Position numbers and translations under genes: made by a program. From positions 24,636,853-24,700,852 of the forward strand of contig OZ038385.1 of NCBI GenBank assembly GCA_964036045.1: a stretch of DNA of 64,000 nt, written 5' to 3'. This document shows positions 20,285 through 32,007 of the stretch, piece by piece. The DNA comes from Eutreptiella sp. 'Long Island Sound 2002' (taxonomy: Eukaryota > Euglenozoa > Euglenophyceae > Eutreptiales > Eutreptiaceae). A model generated the notes under the pieces. The model was not told where the DNA came from and searched no databases. It saw only the letters and a program-made list of their open reading frames with translations. Position 1 is the stretch's first letter. Each line of letters begins with the position of its first letter.

Positions 20285-21248
20285 AATTTGCCCTCAAGGT
20301 GACTTGAACCGAGTGAATCTTCCATTTTTCCCAATTTTCAACCAACCAAATTTGCAACCAATAAAACCAGCAGAGATTTCCAAGCTCACAACCCACTCAA
20401 GTCCCTCAGAGCACGGCAATGACACAAACAATTTGAACTGAAAGCCCAATGACGAAATGACCCAAGAGTTTATAACGGTCCAAGAAAGATCCAACCAAAA
20501 GTTCACCAATGGTCCACAAAAACGCACAAATGAGCCAATACGGGTCCCAGACGGGTCCAAAGAGAGTCCAAACGGGCACAAGGTAGGTCCACCCTTGAGA
20601 AAAGAAAAAGAATTCACAAGCGCGAGTAAGACTCAACCTACTCTTCTGGTCGGACCACATGCAATGCAAGGACGAACAATTCATGGGCACGGGCATTATC
20701 GTATGGACTTGGGTCATGCATGCAAAAGTGTAAACCAAAATTCACACTATTTCTACCCGTCGACATGGATGATCTCACCGGGGGTGGAGGAGAGGAAAGA
20801 AATGATCGACACCACCGTTCGGCCATCCCCAAAGAGCAAATGAGTCACACTTGAGGCTCCGGACGCCTTGACTACACCAACATGAGGGAAGGAAGTGCAC
20901 ATGCACATACATGGTCACATGGGGCATGTAAACGCACCAACAAAGGCACCAAACCATGACCCGGTTAGCTCTTAGGATCAACAACTAATCTCAACCAAAT
21001 TAGCAAATGAGCAATACACCATTGATATGGAGATCCACCTCTTGGCAAAGAAGCACACAATAGGCCAATGGCCTCCCGGGCTACTCATGGGACCTAACCT
21101 CCACCCAAAGAGAGCACGTGCATGGAGAGATGATCCCACCCAAAGGGAGCACGTGCATGGAGAGTTGGTCTCATCCCGGAGAGCCAGAGAGAGTACATGC
21201 ATCGCCTAACCATGCCCGGGAAGAGATATTCCCCAACCAAATCCCTTG

Positions 21249-22215
21249 TGAAGCAGATTCGGTAGGTGTGGCGTCATTCTTCTGATTCTTCCTTTCCACT
21301 TTGGAACATTTCGCTTACTTCAATTGCTTTCACTTGAGAAATCCCTTGAAGCTTTTTCCAAATCCTCAGTAGATCAACTTGAATCATCCAACATGGCCTT
21401 TGGCTCTCCGAATCTTTTGCCTCGCACTGCATCACGGTTGCTCTTTTGCACCACTGCCGTTTTGATAATAAAACTTTTATCATAAAATCCTGCTTGCTTG
21501 TTGCACGGATCCTGCTTGTTGGTTGCACGGAAGCACAGAACCTTGCTGCACGTGAACACAGACTCTTGTTGCAGAACACGGGCTATTGTCGCACCTAAGC
21601 ACACAGCTCAGAGCACAGCAGCAGCACAAATCAACAGAGGTCCAACCTTTTTGAAGGTTTCTTCAGTACCTTCATAGGCTGAGACCTTCAGACACTCTTG
21701 GTGCTCAGCTCCACGATGCTGGGCGACGCTGGCGTACAATACACCTTTGGCCCTCAACAAGGGCGCTGCTCTCCACGATGCTGTTGGCAGATTCCAACAG
21801 CGAGGGGACTCTCCATCTGCGGCCTCCTACACGCCGCACTCCATGGCCTATGCGCCCACGATGTCACTGGAAAGTCCAGCCACGAGGGGCGCTGATGACA
21901 GCGCTTGGCTTGCACAAATAAATCTAGGAGCCTTGCATGACTCCGGCTACATGCCTGAGATGCGCACATGCAAACATGCAAACAGCGCTACAAGAAAGAT
22001 GCGCTGCACTGTAGTCGCCAAATTTAATATTATAAAGTATATCCTCAAAAGACATTGAGATCCTTAAAAAAAAGCCTCCAGCACGCATTTAAAGCATGCT
22101 GGTCTTCTCTGTCCTCTAGCGTCAGCGACCCTTTGCGCGGAGCGCTTAGCGCGCGCCGATCCGCGCTGTTCTCTGAACAAAGACAGCGTTGGGCACAGGG
22201 GCCCCAACTGCATCA
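21249..22215 (-). repeat. 967-bp LTR, copy 1
   Basis: Runs from TGAAGCAGATTCGG to CCCCAACTGCATCA. Nearly identical to copy 2. Confidence 0.85.
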
Positions 22216-22454
22216 CGCCCCTCCCAAGAGAATAGCGCGGGTAGGCGTGCATCTTCCTGTGGCTGGTTGAACGGCGGGGAGCGCCCATACTGCCCTCAAG
22301 GACGCTGTCCTTCTTTCTCACCTTGTACACGCTGCACTCCCCATCTTGTGACACCTTCGTCCTCGCGTCTGTCCCATGGCACGTCGAACACCGTCAGCCG
22401 ATGTTACGCAAGTGGTCCTGCTGCACAGAGTGGCAGGACTGCATAGATTTTTTT

Positions 22455-23421
22455 TGAAGCAGATTCGGTAGGTGCGGCGTCATCCTTCTGATTCTTTCTT
22501 TCCACTTTGGACCTTTTCGCTTACGCCAATTGCTTTCACTTGAGAAATCCCTTGAGGCTTTTTCAAAATCCTCAGTAGATCTACTTGAATCATCGAACAT
22601 GGCCTTTGGCTCTCCGAATCTTTTGCCTTGCACTGCATCACGGTTGCTCTTTTGCACCACTGCCGTTTTGATAATAAAACTTTTATCATAAAATCCTGCT
22701 TGCTTGTTGCACGGATCCTGCTTGTTGGTTGCACGGAAGCACAAAACCTTGCTGCACGTGAACACAGACTCTTGTCGCAGAACACGGACTCTTGTCGCAC
22801 CTAAGCACACGGCTCAGAGCACAGCAGCAGCACAAATCAACAGAGGTCCAACCTCTTCGAAAGTTTCTTCAGTACTTTCATAGGCTGAGACCTTCAGGCA
22901 CTCTTGGTGCTCAGCTCCAGGATGCTGGGCGCCGCGGGCGTACAATACACCTTTGGCCCTCAACGAGGGCGCTGCTCTCCACGATGCTGTTGGCAGATTC
23001 CAACAGCGAGGGGACTCTCCATCTGCGGCCTCCTACACGCCGCACTCCATGGCCTACGCGCCCACGATGTGACTGGAAAGTCCAGCCACGAGGGGCGCTG
23101 ATGACAGCGCTTGGCTTGCACAAATAAATCTAGGAGCCTTGCATGACTCCGGCTACATGCCTGAGATGCGCACATGCAAACATGCAAACAGCGCTACAAG
23201 AAAAATGCGCTGCACTGTAGTCGCCAAATTCAATATTATAAAATATATCCTCAAAAGACATTGAGATCCTTAGAAAAAAGCCTCCAGCACGCATTTAAAG
23301 CATGCTGGTCTTCTCTATCCTCTAGCGTCAGCGACCCTTTGCGCGGAGCGCTTAGCGCGCGCCGATCCGCGCTGTTCTCTCAACAAAGACAGCGTTGGGC
23401 ACAGGGGCCCCAACTGCATCA
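22455..23421 (-). repeat. 967-bp LTR, copy 2
   Basis: Same ends and same length as copy 1. At 23233-23251 it holds the uninterrupted ATTATAAAATATATCC that marks the empty site of the MITE in copy 3. Confidence 0.85.
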
Positions 23422-24436
23422 CGCCCCTCCCAAGAGAATAGCGCGGGTAGGCGTGCATCTTCCTGTGGCTGGTTGAACGGCGGGGAGCGCCCATACTGCC
23501 CTCAAGGACGCTGTCCTTCTTTCTCACCTTGTACACGCTGCACTCCCCATCTTGTGACACCTTCGTCCTCGCGTCTGTCCCATGGCACGTCGAACACCGT
23601 CAGCCGATGTTACGCAAGTGGTCCTGCATAGACTGCATAGATTTTTTTTGAAGCAGATTCGGTAGGTGTGGCGTCATCCTTCTGATTCTTTCTTTTCACT
23701 TTGGACCTTTTCGCTTACGCCAATTGCTTTCACTTGAGAAATCCCTTGAAGCTTTTTCAAAATCCTCAGTAGATCTACTTGAATCATCGAACATGGCCTT
23801 TGGCTCTCCGAATCTTTTGCCTTGCACTGCATCACGGTTGCTCTTTTGCACCACTGCCGTTTTGATAATAAAACTTTTATCATAAAATCCTGCTTGCTTG
23901 TTGCACGGATCCTGCTTGTTGGTTGCACGGAAGCACAAAACCTTGCTGCACGTGAACACAGACTCTTGTCGCAGAACACGGACTCTTGTCGCACCTAAGC
24001 ACACGGCTCAGAGCACAGCAGCAGCACAAATCAACAGAGGTCCAACCTCTTCGAAAGTTTCTTCAGTACTTTCATAGGCTGAGACCTTCAGGCACTCTTG
24101 GTGCTCAGCTCCACGATGCTGGTCGCCGCCGGCGTACAATACACCTTTGGCCCTCAACGAGGGCGCTGCTCTCCACGATGCTGTTGGCAGATTCAAACAG
24201 CGAGGGGACTCTCCATCTGCGGCCTCCTACACGCCGCACTCCATGGCCTACGCGCGCACGATGTGAGTTGAAGGTCCAGCCGAGAGGGGCGCTGATGACA
24301 GCGCTTGGCTTGCACAAATAAATCTAGGAGCCTTGCATGACGCCGGCTACATGCCTGAGATGCGCACATGTAAACATGCAAACAGCGCTACAAGAAAAAT
24401 GCGCTGCACTGTCATCGCCAAATTTAGTATTATAAA

Positions 24437-25105
24437 CTTAGCCCACGCAAACCGCACCCTGTTTTCCAACTCAACGGCGGCATTTGTGTGCAAAAAAAAG
24501 ACGCGCAGTTTCCGCGTGTTTCCACCTGAAAACTGAGAATTAAAAAACGGAGGAATCTCAAATATATTTTTTTAGGCTATCAGCGGAATGCAAGTAGTCA
24601 GAGGTATGAAAAAAACGCTTTTTTTGGCATGTTGAGTGCGCAAGGCCTCGCGCACTCAATTATGCACAATGTGTATTTCCCAATGGTCCTGAATAAACAG
24701 TATTCCATGCCAAATGAGGCTCCGATGTCTTCATGGGTGCCTCATGGTGTACCGTTCGGGTCATGTCAGCAGCAAGAGTGGTCAATCAATGGACGCTTTG
24801 TACACGCCATGCACCATGTAAGGTGTAATAGATCTAAAAAGGCGGGTTGCCCTCAGTCCTTGCTAAACACACGATTTTCAGTTAGTTTACGGGGAAAATG
24901 ACCGGTGAACCCTCTGATTTTGGACTAAAGACTGGTTAATTGACCCCCCTAAAAACAGCAAAAAATGGGCAAAACTGATGAAGAATGCATTTTTCGGGAG
25001 GGTTTGAAAAACAGTTTTTTCAAGATGGCAAAAAAACTTTTTTTTTCGGTGACAAAATCTAGGTGCTTAGGTGAAAAAAAGGGGGTGCAGTTTGCGTGGG
25101 CTAAG
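24437..25105. mobile_element. 669-bp MITE of the Tp1 transposon family
   Basis: Ends are CTTAGCCCACGCAAAC and GTTTGCGTGGGCTAAG, matching the terminal inverted repeats of Tp1. It is flanked by ATAAA at 24432-24436 and 25106-25110. Copy 2 of the host LTR has the intact target ATTATAAAATATATCC, so precise removal of one ATAAA plus the element restores it. It carries one copy of the 22-bp palindrome and no coding frame, and depends presumably on the Tp1 transposase. Confidence 0.9.
24635..24656. repeat. Palindrome P0 (22 bp) in the MITE
   Basis: AGTGCGCAAGG followed by its near-complement, one mismatch from perfect; with flanks TTG/CAA the symmetry extends to 28 bp. Confidence 0.85.
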
Positions 25106-26434
25106 ATAAAATATATCCTCAAAAGACATTGAAATCCTTAAAAAAAAGCTTTCAAGACGCATTTAAAGCATGCTGGTCTTCTCTATCCTCTGGCGTCAGC
25201 GACGCTTTGCACTGAGTGCTTAGCGCTCGCCAATCCACGCTGTTCTCTGAACAAAGACAGCGTTGCGCACAGGGGCCCCAACTGCATCACTTGAGAGAGA
25301 TTGACCTATACACCATGAGAGAGGGCATGCATGGGGAGAGAGTGTCGCCTAGCCTTGACCCAAGAGAACATGCATGCACTTGGAGAGAGAGTGGCGAAAG
25401 CTCGACCAATGCCTATCCGTGAGTCTAATCATAAGACGGCAAAACCACGGTATGTCTTGAATGGATAACTTCCAAGCCACGGGCACTTGAAAAAAAATGA
25501 AAGAGCCCAGGAGTCTCAAAGGATCAAAGACAACAGTCACATGGCATTAAATGATCCATTTACCTCTTGAGGAGTATGATGTATTCGGAGAGAGCCGGAG
25601 AGTGAGGGAAGGCATCAAATCCACCTTGGGGAGAGGACACACTACATGTTCACATTGACCACGGAATCATGGGCACCACCAAGTTTGAGTCACACCATGA
25701 AGACACAAATGAACCATGCATGAATGACAAATGCAATGTCAACTCTTAGAATGAATGCATGAGACCTGAAAATGAAATATGGTGTGGCACCCCAATGGAA
25801 CCCAATTGCAAGGCAACAACCAATGTATCCCACGACCAATGGTGCGCCTACCTATGCTTCCCTTTCACCTCTCGTCCCCTTTGGAAGACACCCCATGTGA
25901 CGTGGTAGGTTTTGCCGTGACTACTAGTACCACCATAGCTGAGGACGGCCTTGGTTTCCAAAGGTACTTCCTCAGCACTTGTACACAGAAGCGATCAACG
26001 TACGTACTATGGCTGTCACATAGTCTTCCTCCGGTTGGATAAGTGATTCCAAATTCCACATGGTAGATCTAACACTATTAGCATCAAACTGGAAGGGTAT
26101 TCGATTGGCTGGCCTGCATTACGGCGCGACCAAAGACGGCGCGCGCGCACACATAGCAGCAGCCAATTGACGAATCGGAAATCCAAATAATGTTAGAACA
26201 AATGCTGCCCAACCGCAGAATTGAAAAAACATCAATGCAACATCAAAAGTGCAAAGACAGTACTGAAATCTGCAATCGGAATTCATTCTTGCATCGAAAT
26301 CTGGGATTGGAATCAAATGCTGAGATCGCATAATAATTTACACCTGAAATGGCACGCAAGAAGCAACATGAGTGAGCAAAGGAGAAATGGGCAACAAACA
26401 TGGATTCTGACATGGCTATGCCCCAACTTTTACA

Positions 26435-26439
26435 CCAGC
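26435..26439. repeat. Target-site duplication of Gy2, right copy (CCAGC)
   Basis: Pairs with CCAAC at 1246-1250. Confidence 0.6.
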
Positions 26440-27142
26440 GTATGCTAACCCTCCATTCTCTCTGCTCGCGAAGGTTCTAACCAAAATCCCTTATGAGGGA
26501 GCAAGGGTTGTCATGTGTACCCCTGACTGGGGTTATTCAGGTGAACACGCTTATCGGCGCCAACTGCTGGACCGAATGACTGTGGGAAGATTGCAACTCC
26601 CCGACGGTCCCATCTATGTGCCTGAGAATTCAGACACAGCAATGCAGGCCCCTGAATGGCCCAGTTTCTCATCCATTGTGGATGGATCCCCCAACCCTGT
26701 ACCCCTGTGTGATCTGGAACAAGTGCTACTGAAAGAGGTCATGGCCGAAAATCGTGACTTGACCCTTTTTGATCTCCAAAAATGATCTCCGGAGCACCTT
26801 TCAGCCACACTTACAGGGTGTGAATCCCCTGATGACAATCTGGAACCTGCTGCTGTGAAGGAGGATGCTGACGACCAACTGTCTGAAATCGCCAGCTCTA
26901 TTCCCCCTGTTGATCCCAGCTGTGTTGGACTCAAACATAGTGCCTTCCTGGCCCAGCTGTTGCTGGAGGAGGTAGATCTGGAGTCAACCTCAGAACCAAC
27001 CCCTCCTGCTGGAAAACCTATGCTGCACATGCAGCATACTTGCTCACGTGAACCTGTGGCTCAGATTCCTGATGCTCTAGCACGGCCTGCTTCCAATAAC
27101 ATGCCACTGTCAGAGCATGACACTCAGGAACTCTGACGGCTG
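26440..27142 (+). pseudogene. Gy1 methyltransferase-like domain (second half) and acidic linker
   Basis: The frame from about 26441 reads AYANPPFSLLAKVLTKIPYE, then VVMCTPDWG, matching Gy3 (AYGNPRFSKLGKVLTKV, VLCSPDWG). NPPF is the type of motif used by N6-adenine methyltransferases, and the PPF...VxxPxW layout is like the DIRS-type domain. A conserved C-terminal part follows (LLDRMTVGRLQLPDGPIYVP). Two in-frame TGA codons (26783-26785 and 27134-27136) interrupt the acidic linker leading to RT; both fit mutated Arg codons. Confidence 0.6.
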
Positions 27143-28399
27143 TTGTACCTGAGGGCCGAAGATATTGAGCGCCAGGAACGGCTGCAATACCTCAGACAGA
27201 CCTGGAAATCCTCCATCTGGTCTAAGGGGGACGACGAGTCTTACACGCTACCTGACCCTGAGATACTCCTAGTGTATTCTCTGCACTATGGGCAACAATG
27301 TTCCCCTGAGTGGGATGATAGCTCAGTACTTGCCAAAACTGCTGATGGGCAGAAAAAGAATGAGCGTGTTAACAGCAACCTCCATGCTGAGGAGGAGTTC
27401 CGGCAGAAAATCGAGAGTCTGAACCTTGACCCCCGACTGAAGAAACTGCTCATGACCTATGAGGAGGTGTTCGGCGCCTTGACGCCTCCCCTGTCCTGCA
27501 AAAAACTAGTTCAGATGGACCTGAAACTGAAGCCTGAGTTTGAGAAGACGCGAGTGAGACGTCGTCCCTATCCCGCTTCTCAGGAACAGGTTGAGGAAAT
27601 CGAGCGCCAGATGGAGGAATGCATTGATGCTGGCCTCGTTGAAGAATATAAGAAGGGGGACTACCCCCATCACTGCAGTCCCTGCTTCCTGGTTGCTAAA
27701 CCTGGATCGACTGCCCTGCGACTGGTTGTTGACTATGGTGAAGTCAACAAGAAAACCCAAAACCACTCCGGGAGTATTCCCAACATGGAAAACACCCTGC
27801 AGCGTATTGCCAAATGCCGGTACAAAACCAAGATGGACAAACGCAGTGGTTTCTGGCAGGTTGACCGAACAGCCGCAGCTCAGGAACTGCTGGCCTTTAT
27901 AACCCCTAAGGGTCGTGTGTTTAAATGGAAGGTCATGCATTTTGGGGTAGCCAACGCCCCGGCACTCTTCCAAGAACTGATGACCAAAATTTTGTACATA
28001 CTGAGGCGCAGACCTCTTGTACAGGAGTTGATTTCCCGAGGGGCACAAATGGAGGCCCACATCGATGACGTGAGTTTGGGTACCAATACCGAAGAGGACC
28101 ATGTGCTTCTCCTCCGTGAATTTTTTATTGTCAGTCAGGAAAACCATCTCCGAATCAAACTCCAAAAATGCGAGTTCATGAAAGAGGAGATGGAGTATTT
28201 GGGTTTCGGCGTGGGATATGTCTGGTGGAAAGCAGCCGCGTCTAAGATGCAGCCCCTACAGGACATGCAGATTCGCGATGACCCTAAGAAAGGTCTACAT
28301 GACGTGAGGAGTTTTGTGGGCGCCTGTAACTTATATAGGCGACACATCCACAATTTTACCTACTCTTCTGCCCCTATGTTCACCCTATCACTGACCTAA
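27143..28399 (+). pseudogene. Gy1 reverse transcriptase
   Basis: The 418-codon frame contains the N-terminal QMDLKLKPEF, RRRPYPASQEQVEEIERQ, SPCFLVAKPGSTALRLVVDY, motif A KMDKRSGFWQV, KVMHFGVANAPALFQELM and the active site EAHIDDVSLG. The HIDD box replaces the usual YxDD first residue, as it does in the homologous Gy3. The end leads into the RNase H connection, but a 1-base shift near 28385 breaks the frame (MF then PITDLSKKTTPWRW in the next phase). Confidence 0.85.
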
Positions 28400-29183
28400 G
28401 CAAGAAAACTACTCCCTGGAGGTGGACCGCCAGAGAGGAGGAGTGTTTCCAGGAGTTGAAGAAGAAAATTGCTTCCTCCAACTGCCTGGGGGTACCTCGC
28501 CCTAAGGGTGAGATAGTCCTGATCACTGATGCCAGTGATGTAGGGGGGGGTGGAATGATATACCAATGGCAAGAGCTTAACCGAGCTGAACTAACCCATT
28601 GCCATCATCGCACCACAGGACTGAACCGTGATGGTTCCCTGAAGCATGACTATCCCTCCAGTGAGTGGCGACTTGTACCACTAGGTCACTGGAACTGGAA
28701 ATGGAACCAGGCGTGTTCAAATTACAGCACCTACGACCAGGAGCTCCTGGCCGGTATGCTTGTGCTCTCATCCCAGTCCCGACTATGGGGATCTAACCCT
28801 ATTGTCTGGCTCTGTGACCAGGAACCGGTGAAGTCCTTTCAGAAGGGCCCACCACCAGAGAAAGCGAAACTAAAACGGTAGTGGACGTACCTCAGTTAGT
28901 TCAGGCTGACAGTCCATCATATCGCTGGTGTAAGAAATGAACCGTCTGACTACATATCGCGCAACAACTTTGATGCGCTTGGTGGTGAGAGCTCTGAGGC
29001 TCTTGCCAAAGAGGCTTTCCAGCGTATGGACGTCCAGCTGGACCTGTCTATGCGCACAGCTGGAATCCTCGAGGGATGGAGCCTAACTGACTATGAGTCA
29101 GAATATAAAGATATTCTCCAGACCCTCAGCACTGGTCTCGAACCCCCTCTCATTGACGGGCACCAGTGGTATAAAAAAAACCA
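28400..29183 (+). pseudogene. Gy1 RNase H and connection
   Basis: The first catalytic motif is LITDASDVGGGGMIYQW at about 28519-28570, and the Glu motif is NYSTYDQELLAGMLVL. VWLCDQEPVKSF holds the next Asp. The frame then meets TAG codons at about 28879 and 28909; in Gy3 these positions are Trp and Gln. SDYISRNNFDAL ends the domain. The remaining sequence to 29183 leads into the integrase zinc region. Confidence 0.75.
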
Positions 29184-30086
29184 ATGCCTCTTCTACGAGG
29201 ACCGTATAGTCTCGATGGGTGTCTACAGTGGTTTCATCTCAACTCAGGTCACACTGGCGCTAATCGCTCAGTGGACATCTTTCATGAGTGTTTCTACTCT
29301 GGTCTAACCCTGACAGAACTGAGGTCTCGAATGCAGACCATTGTTGATGCCTCTGGCTGTCATGCCACCAAGCAGAGCGATAGTAGGGATAGGGGACTGA
29401 TTTCCAGCCTACCCATACCCTATTGTACTGACTCTCTTATCTACGTGAATTTCATCCACGGCCTACCTCGCTTCGGCGGTTATGATAGTTGCCTAGTGGT
29501 CACCTGTGGCCTGTCACGCTTCACCCGTCTGTTCCCTTGCAAAAAGAAAATCACAGGCGAGCAGACTGTGAAAATGTTGGTGGAACAATGGTTCGAACCA
29601 TACGGAGCACCTAAACAGGTGCACTCTGATGTAGATGTACGCATCCGCAGTGACACAGGATTGTACAAGCAAGTGCTGAACGCCCTCAATGTTGAGGTAA
29701 CCACAGGTGTGCCCTATACCCACAGGTCTAATCCTCTTTGCAAGAGACAAAACTGTGTGGTGGAACAGAACCTGCGAATCCTGATGAAACAGGAGCGTAT
29801 CAAGGATTGGGTACGCCTGGTGCCCTGAGCAGTGTTGACCATGAACTCTCCGAGGAGCTCTTCTACAGGTTTCACCCCTCACGAGCTGTTTCATGGAGGG
29901 TGGCCTGCTTGGTTCTTCAAAACCCCCTTTCCTGAGGACTTCAAGAGCCCCGTTGGGGATTGGCGGGAACACACGCAGTCAATCGCTAACCAGGCTGGGG
30001 CTAACCTGAGACACATCTGTGAACGTGAACTGAGCTGACGAAATCGCCTACGGCGACCCGCCAGTTTCGAGGTTGATGACCTTGCT
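29184..30086 (+). pseudogene. Gy1 integrase core
   Basis: The frame 29184-29828 aligns with Gy3 integrase: SGHTGANRSVDIF, FGGYDSCLVVTCGLSRFTR, ITGEQTVKMLVEQWFEPYGAPK and VHSDVDVRIRSDTG. Two of three catalytic acids are lost: YVDY of Gy3 is YVNF (Asp to Asn) and LCERQ is LCKRQ (Glu to Lys). Both fit single G-to-A changes. A TGA at about 29826 and another at 30036 (Trp in Gy3) end the frames. Confidence 0.75.
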
Positions 30087-30620
30087 TTGGTTCACCATTC
30101 ACGACTACCCTCCTGGCTCTGTAAGTGCCTAGAGGACCCTTATTTTGGGCCCTATCGTATCATCAGGATAGATGGATCTAGAATCCATGTCAGGTGCAGT
30201 CCACGTCTAGGTGGTGAACTGCTTTGTGCTCCTAAGCAGTTGAGGCACTATCATTCCCCCGATGATTTGTCCTGGGATGAGTGGCACCTCAGCGACAGTG
30301 AGGTCGAGCGTATCGACCTAGAGGACGCTGCCAGCGCTGAGGAGGCAGATGAACTCGAAGAAATGACTGCCGATGAGATGGCAATCGATGGCTACTACGT
30401 GGTTGCAGGTATTGCCCGCCACGAGTATAAACAGGGGTGGAAATTCCTTACCCTGTGGGACGGATATGCGCTATCTGAGGCGACCTGGGAGCCCATGTCC
30501 GCCTTTATACAGCCAGATGGGAGTATCAACCCAATCTTTTGCTCCTACCTCGTTGAGAACAACGAGGGACAGCTGCTAACCCGTGCTGAGACTCTGTCCC
30601 AGCGGAAGAAGAAAAACTAA
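30087..30620 (+). pseudogene. Gy1 integrase C-terminus and chromodomain
   Basis: A GPY/F-like module (EDPYFGPYRIIRIDG, IHVRCSPRLGG) is followed by an acidic spacer and a chromodomain: GYYVVAGIARHEYKQGWKFL, LWDGYALSEATWEPMSAF. The aromatic positions Tyr and two Trp expected for a methyl-lysine cage are present. The frame ends at a TAA with a basic tail (SQRKKKN). Confidence 0.8.
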
Positions 30621-31901
30621 TCTCCTTGTGCCTATCTTTTTACTCGCAACCCCCTCTGTTTTCTACCCTCCCAGGGGCGGTGAGCACTCTTGTGCTGATA
30701 GCTAGGCCTACTCAGTGTGTGCCAGGACAGGTTTAGGAGTCCTGTAGAGCTCCAATTACGGTTAATGTACTAACTTCCACCCTCAATCGGGTTCGGCACT
30801 GCAGACACCTACACATCCGCTGCTTGCGGAGCATTGCTCCTGCCCTAGCTGTGCCCTGCAGTCCCATGCCTATGGTTACCAGCGTGAGCCAGATGGCCGC
30901 TGATTAGGTTGGCAGCCACCCAGCGAGTGTGTGCCTTGTTGACCATGTGGTGCATGCAAAGTGCCCTGATGTTATGACCATGGGGAGCCAACGAAGAGCG
31001 GTGGCTTACTACTCCAGGGGGGAAGGACAAGCAAGGTGCTGTGAAGCAAGGTGTGTCCACCCTCCTTGGGGACAAGCGTGCCCACAGTTAGGACCCCTGA
31101 CTTGTCCAGACCCATGGGGTTCTACCCTTCCTGACGGGGTTGCCATAGCCCTAAGTGTGCTACGTATGTCTGTATGTGTCTCACTTCACTCCTCGGCGTG
31201 GCTCCCGGAGACCGGGCTTCGCTGACCTCGGACCGAAGGTCCCAATCAGGTACTATTACCACTCCTATGGCACCGAATTTCTGTGCTGGCGCCTATCCTT
31301 TGGGGAAGACGGCAAAAGCCCTACCTACTAAAGGGGAGGGGTGGTCAAGTGTGCTAAGGGCATACCAAACGCCCATTTTTCTAATGGCCAAAAGCTAACA
31401 CACTCCCCTACCCGCAAGGAAAAGCACGCGGAGCAGGAGACACCACTACACTACACTCACTGATGCCAGCACCAGCCTTCCAAGGCAGGGTGAGCACAAC
31501 CGCACTCAGTCCCTGCCAGGCTTGCTGACCCTAGCCCCTACACACGCTACTGGCTGGCCAAGACAAAGAGGTCTTGAGCCCTATTGGCCCTCCTGTGACA
31601 TTACAAGAGAACACAGCGCCGCTAGGCAACTGTGGCCTGCCAGGGACGCCCTCGCGCATTTCCCTGACAGGCCTTGGAGGGAAGCAGTGCCGTGTGCACA
31701 GCATGTAGTAAGGGTTTTCCATGAAGATGTCGTTCACTAACCCAATTTGTTTGTGTGATCTGCGCCCCAGAAATCTCCCCCCAGAAAGATGTAAAGTCGC
31801 CGAAGGCAACTGCTGCTGCACCAATCACCCTGACCTTGCCCACCTGAGAACAAAGGCAGATTAGTTTCGGTTAGCGGCTGAGGAACATAACTACCCTCGC
31901 T

Positions 31902-31936
31902 GTATTATACAGGTCTTTGGGTAGAAAATAATATAC
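31902..31936 (+). other. Inverted repeat in the Gy1 3' UTR
   Basis: GTATTATA and TAATATAC flank a 19-base loop. Gy3 has a perfect 9-bp version (CGTATTATA/TATAATACG) at the same relative place, 46408-46442. This may be a promoter or an RNA stem. Confidence 0.4.
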
Positions 31937-31975
31937 TGTCCTCTAACCGAGCCGCAAGCTAGCAAACTTAAGGAT

Positions 31976-32007
31976 TCCGCCCGTTCTCTTATAGAACGTA
32001 GGGCGGA
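31976..32007 (+). other. Conserved hairpin with covarying stem (Gy1 copy)
   Basis: An outer 7-bp stem (TCCGCCC/GGGCGGA) carries a 3-base GTA bulge and an inner 5-bp stem GTTCT/AGAAC with loop CTTAT. Gy3 keeps the inner stem and the bulge but changes outer pairs in a compensatory way. The following CCTGGGTA..CCT is also conserved. Confidence 0.6.

Larger units (their letters stand above)
21249..25289 (-). mobile_element. Non-autonomous LTR element with three LTRs and two tiny internal regions
   Basis: The element is flanked by CTTG at 21245-21248 and 25290-25293. Its ends, TGAAGCAG and CTGCATCA, are inverted repeats with one mismatch. It consists of LTR (967 bp), internal region 22216-22454 (239 bp), LTR (967 bp), internal region 23422-23648 (227 bp) and LTR (967 bp after removing the MITE and its duplicated site). 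On the minus strand the internal region ends in GGGAGGGGCG, a polypurine tract, right before TGATGCAG, so the element is in minus orientation. No coding capacity is visible. A chain of LTRs with shared internal regions is typical of TRIM-like elements after unequal recombination. Confidence 0.8.
23649..25289 (-). repeat. 967-bp LTR, copy 3, containing the MITE
   Basis: Total length is 1641 bp; subtracting the 669-bp MITE and 5-bp duplicated site leaves exactly 967 bp. The part right of the MITE has more substitutions than the other copies. Confidence 0.85.
1251..26434 (-). mobile_element. Gy2, complete but decayed Ty3/gypsy chromovirus with 2.1-kb LTRs
   Basis: On the minus strand the order is 5' LTR (26434-20285), primer-binding site (20284-20265), gag (19932-17247), protease, methyltransferase-like domain, RT, RNase H, integrase with chromodomain (to 10708), polypurine tract (9197-9188) and 3' LTR (9187-1251). 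Both LTRs contain later insertions; without them the LTRs measure 2105 and 2139 bp and the whole element about 15.3 kb. LTR ends on the minus strand are TGTAAAAC at the 5' end and a GGGCAAATT-type 3' end. The element landed in the methyltransferase-like domain of Gy1. Several in-frame stops and altered catalytic residues show it is inactive. Confidence 0.85.
20285..26434 (-). repeat. Gy2 5' LTR, split by the three-LTR element
   Basis: Segments 20285-21248 and 25290-26434 together make a 2105-bp LTR matching the 3' copy. The insertion point is AAATCCCTTG/AGAGAGATTG, continuous in the 3' LTR at about 2234-2253. Confidence 0.85.
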
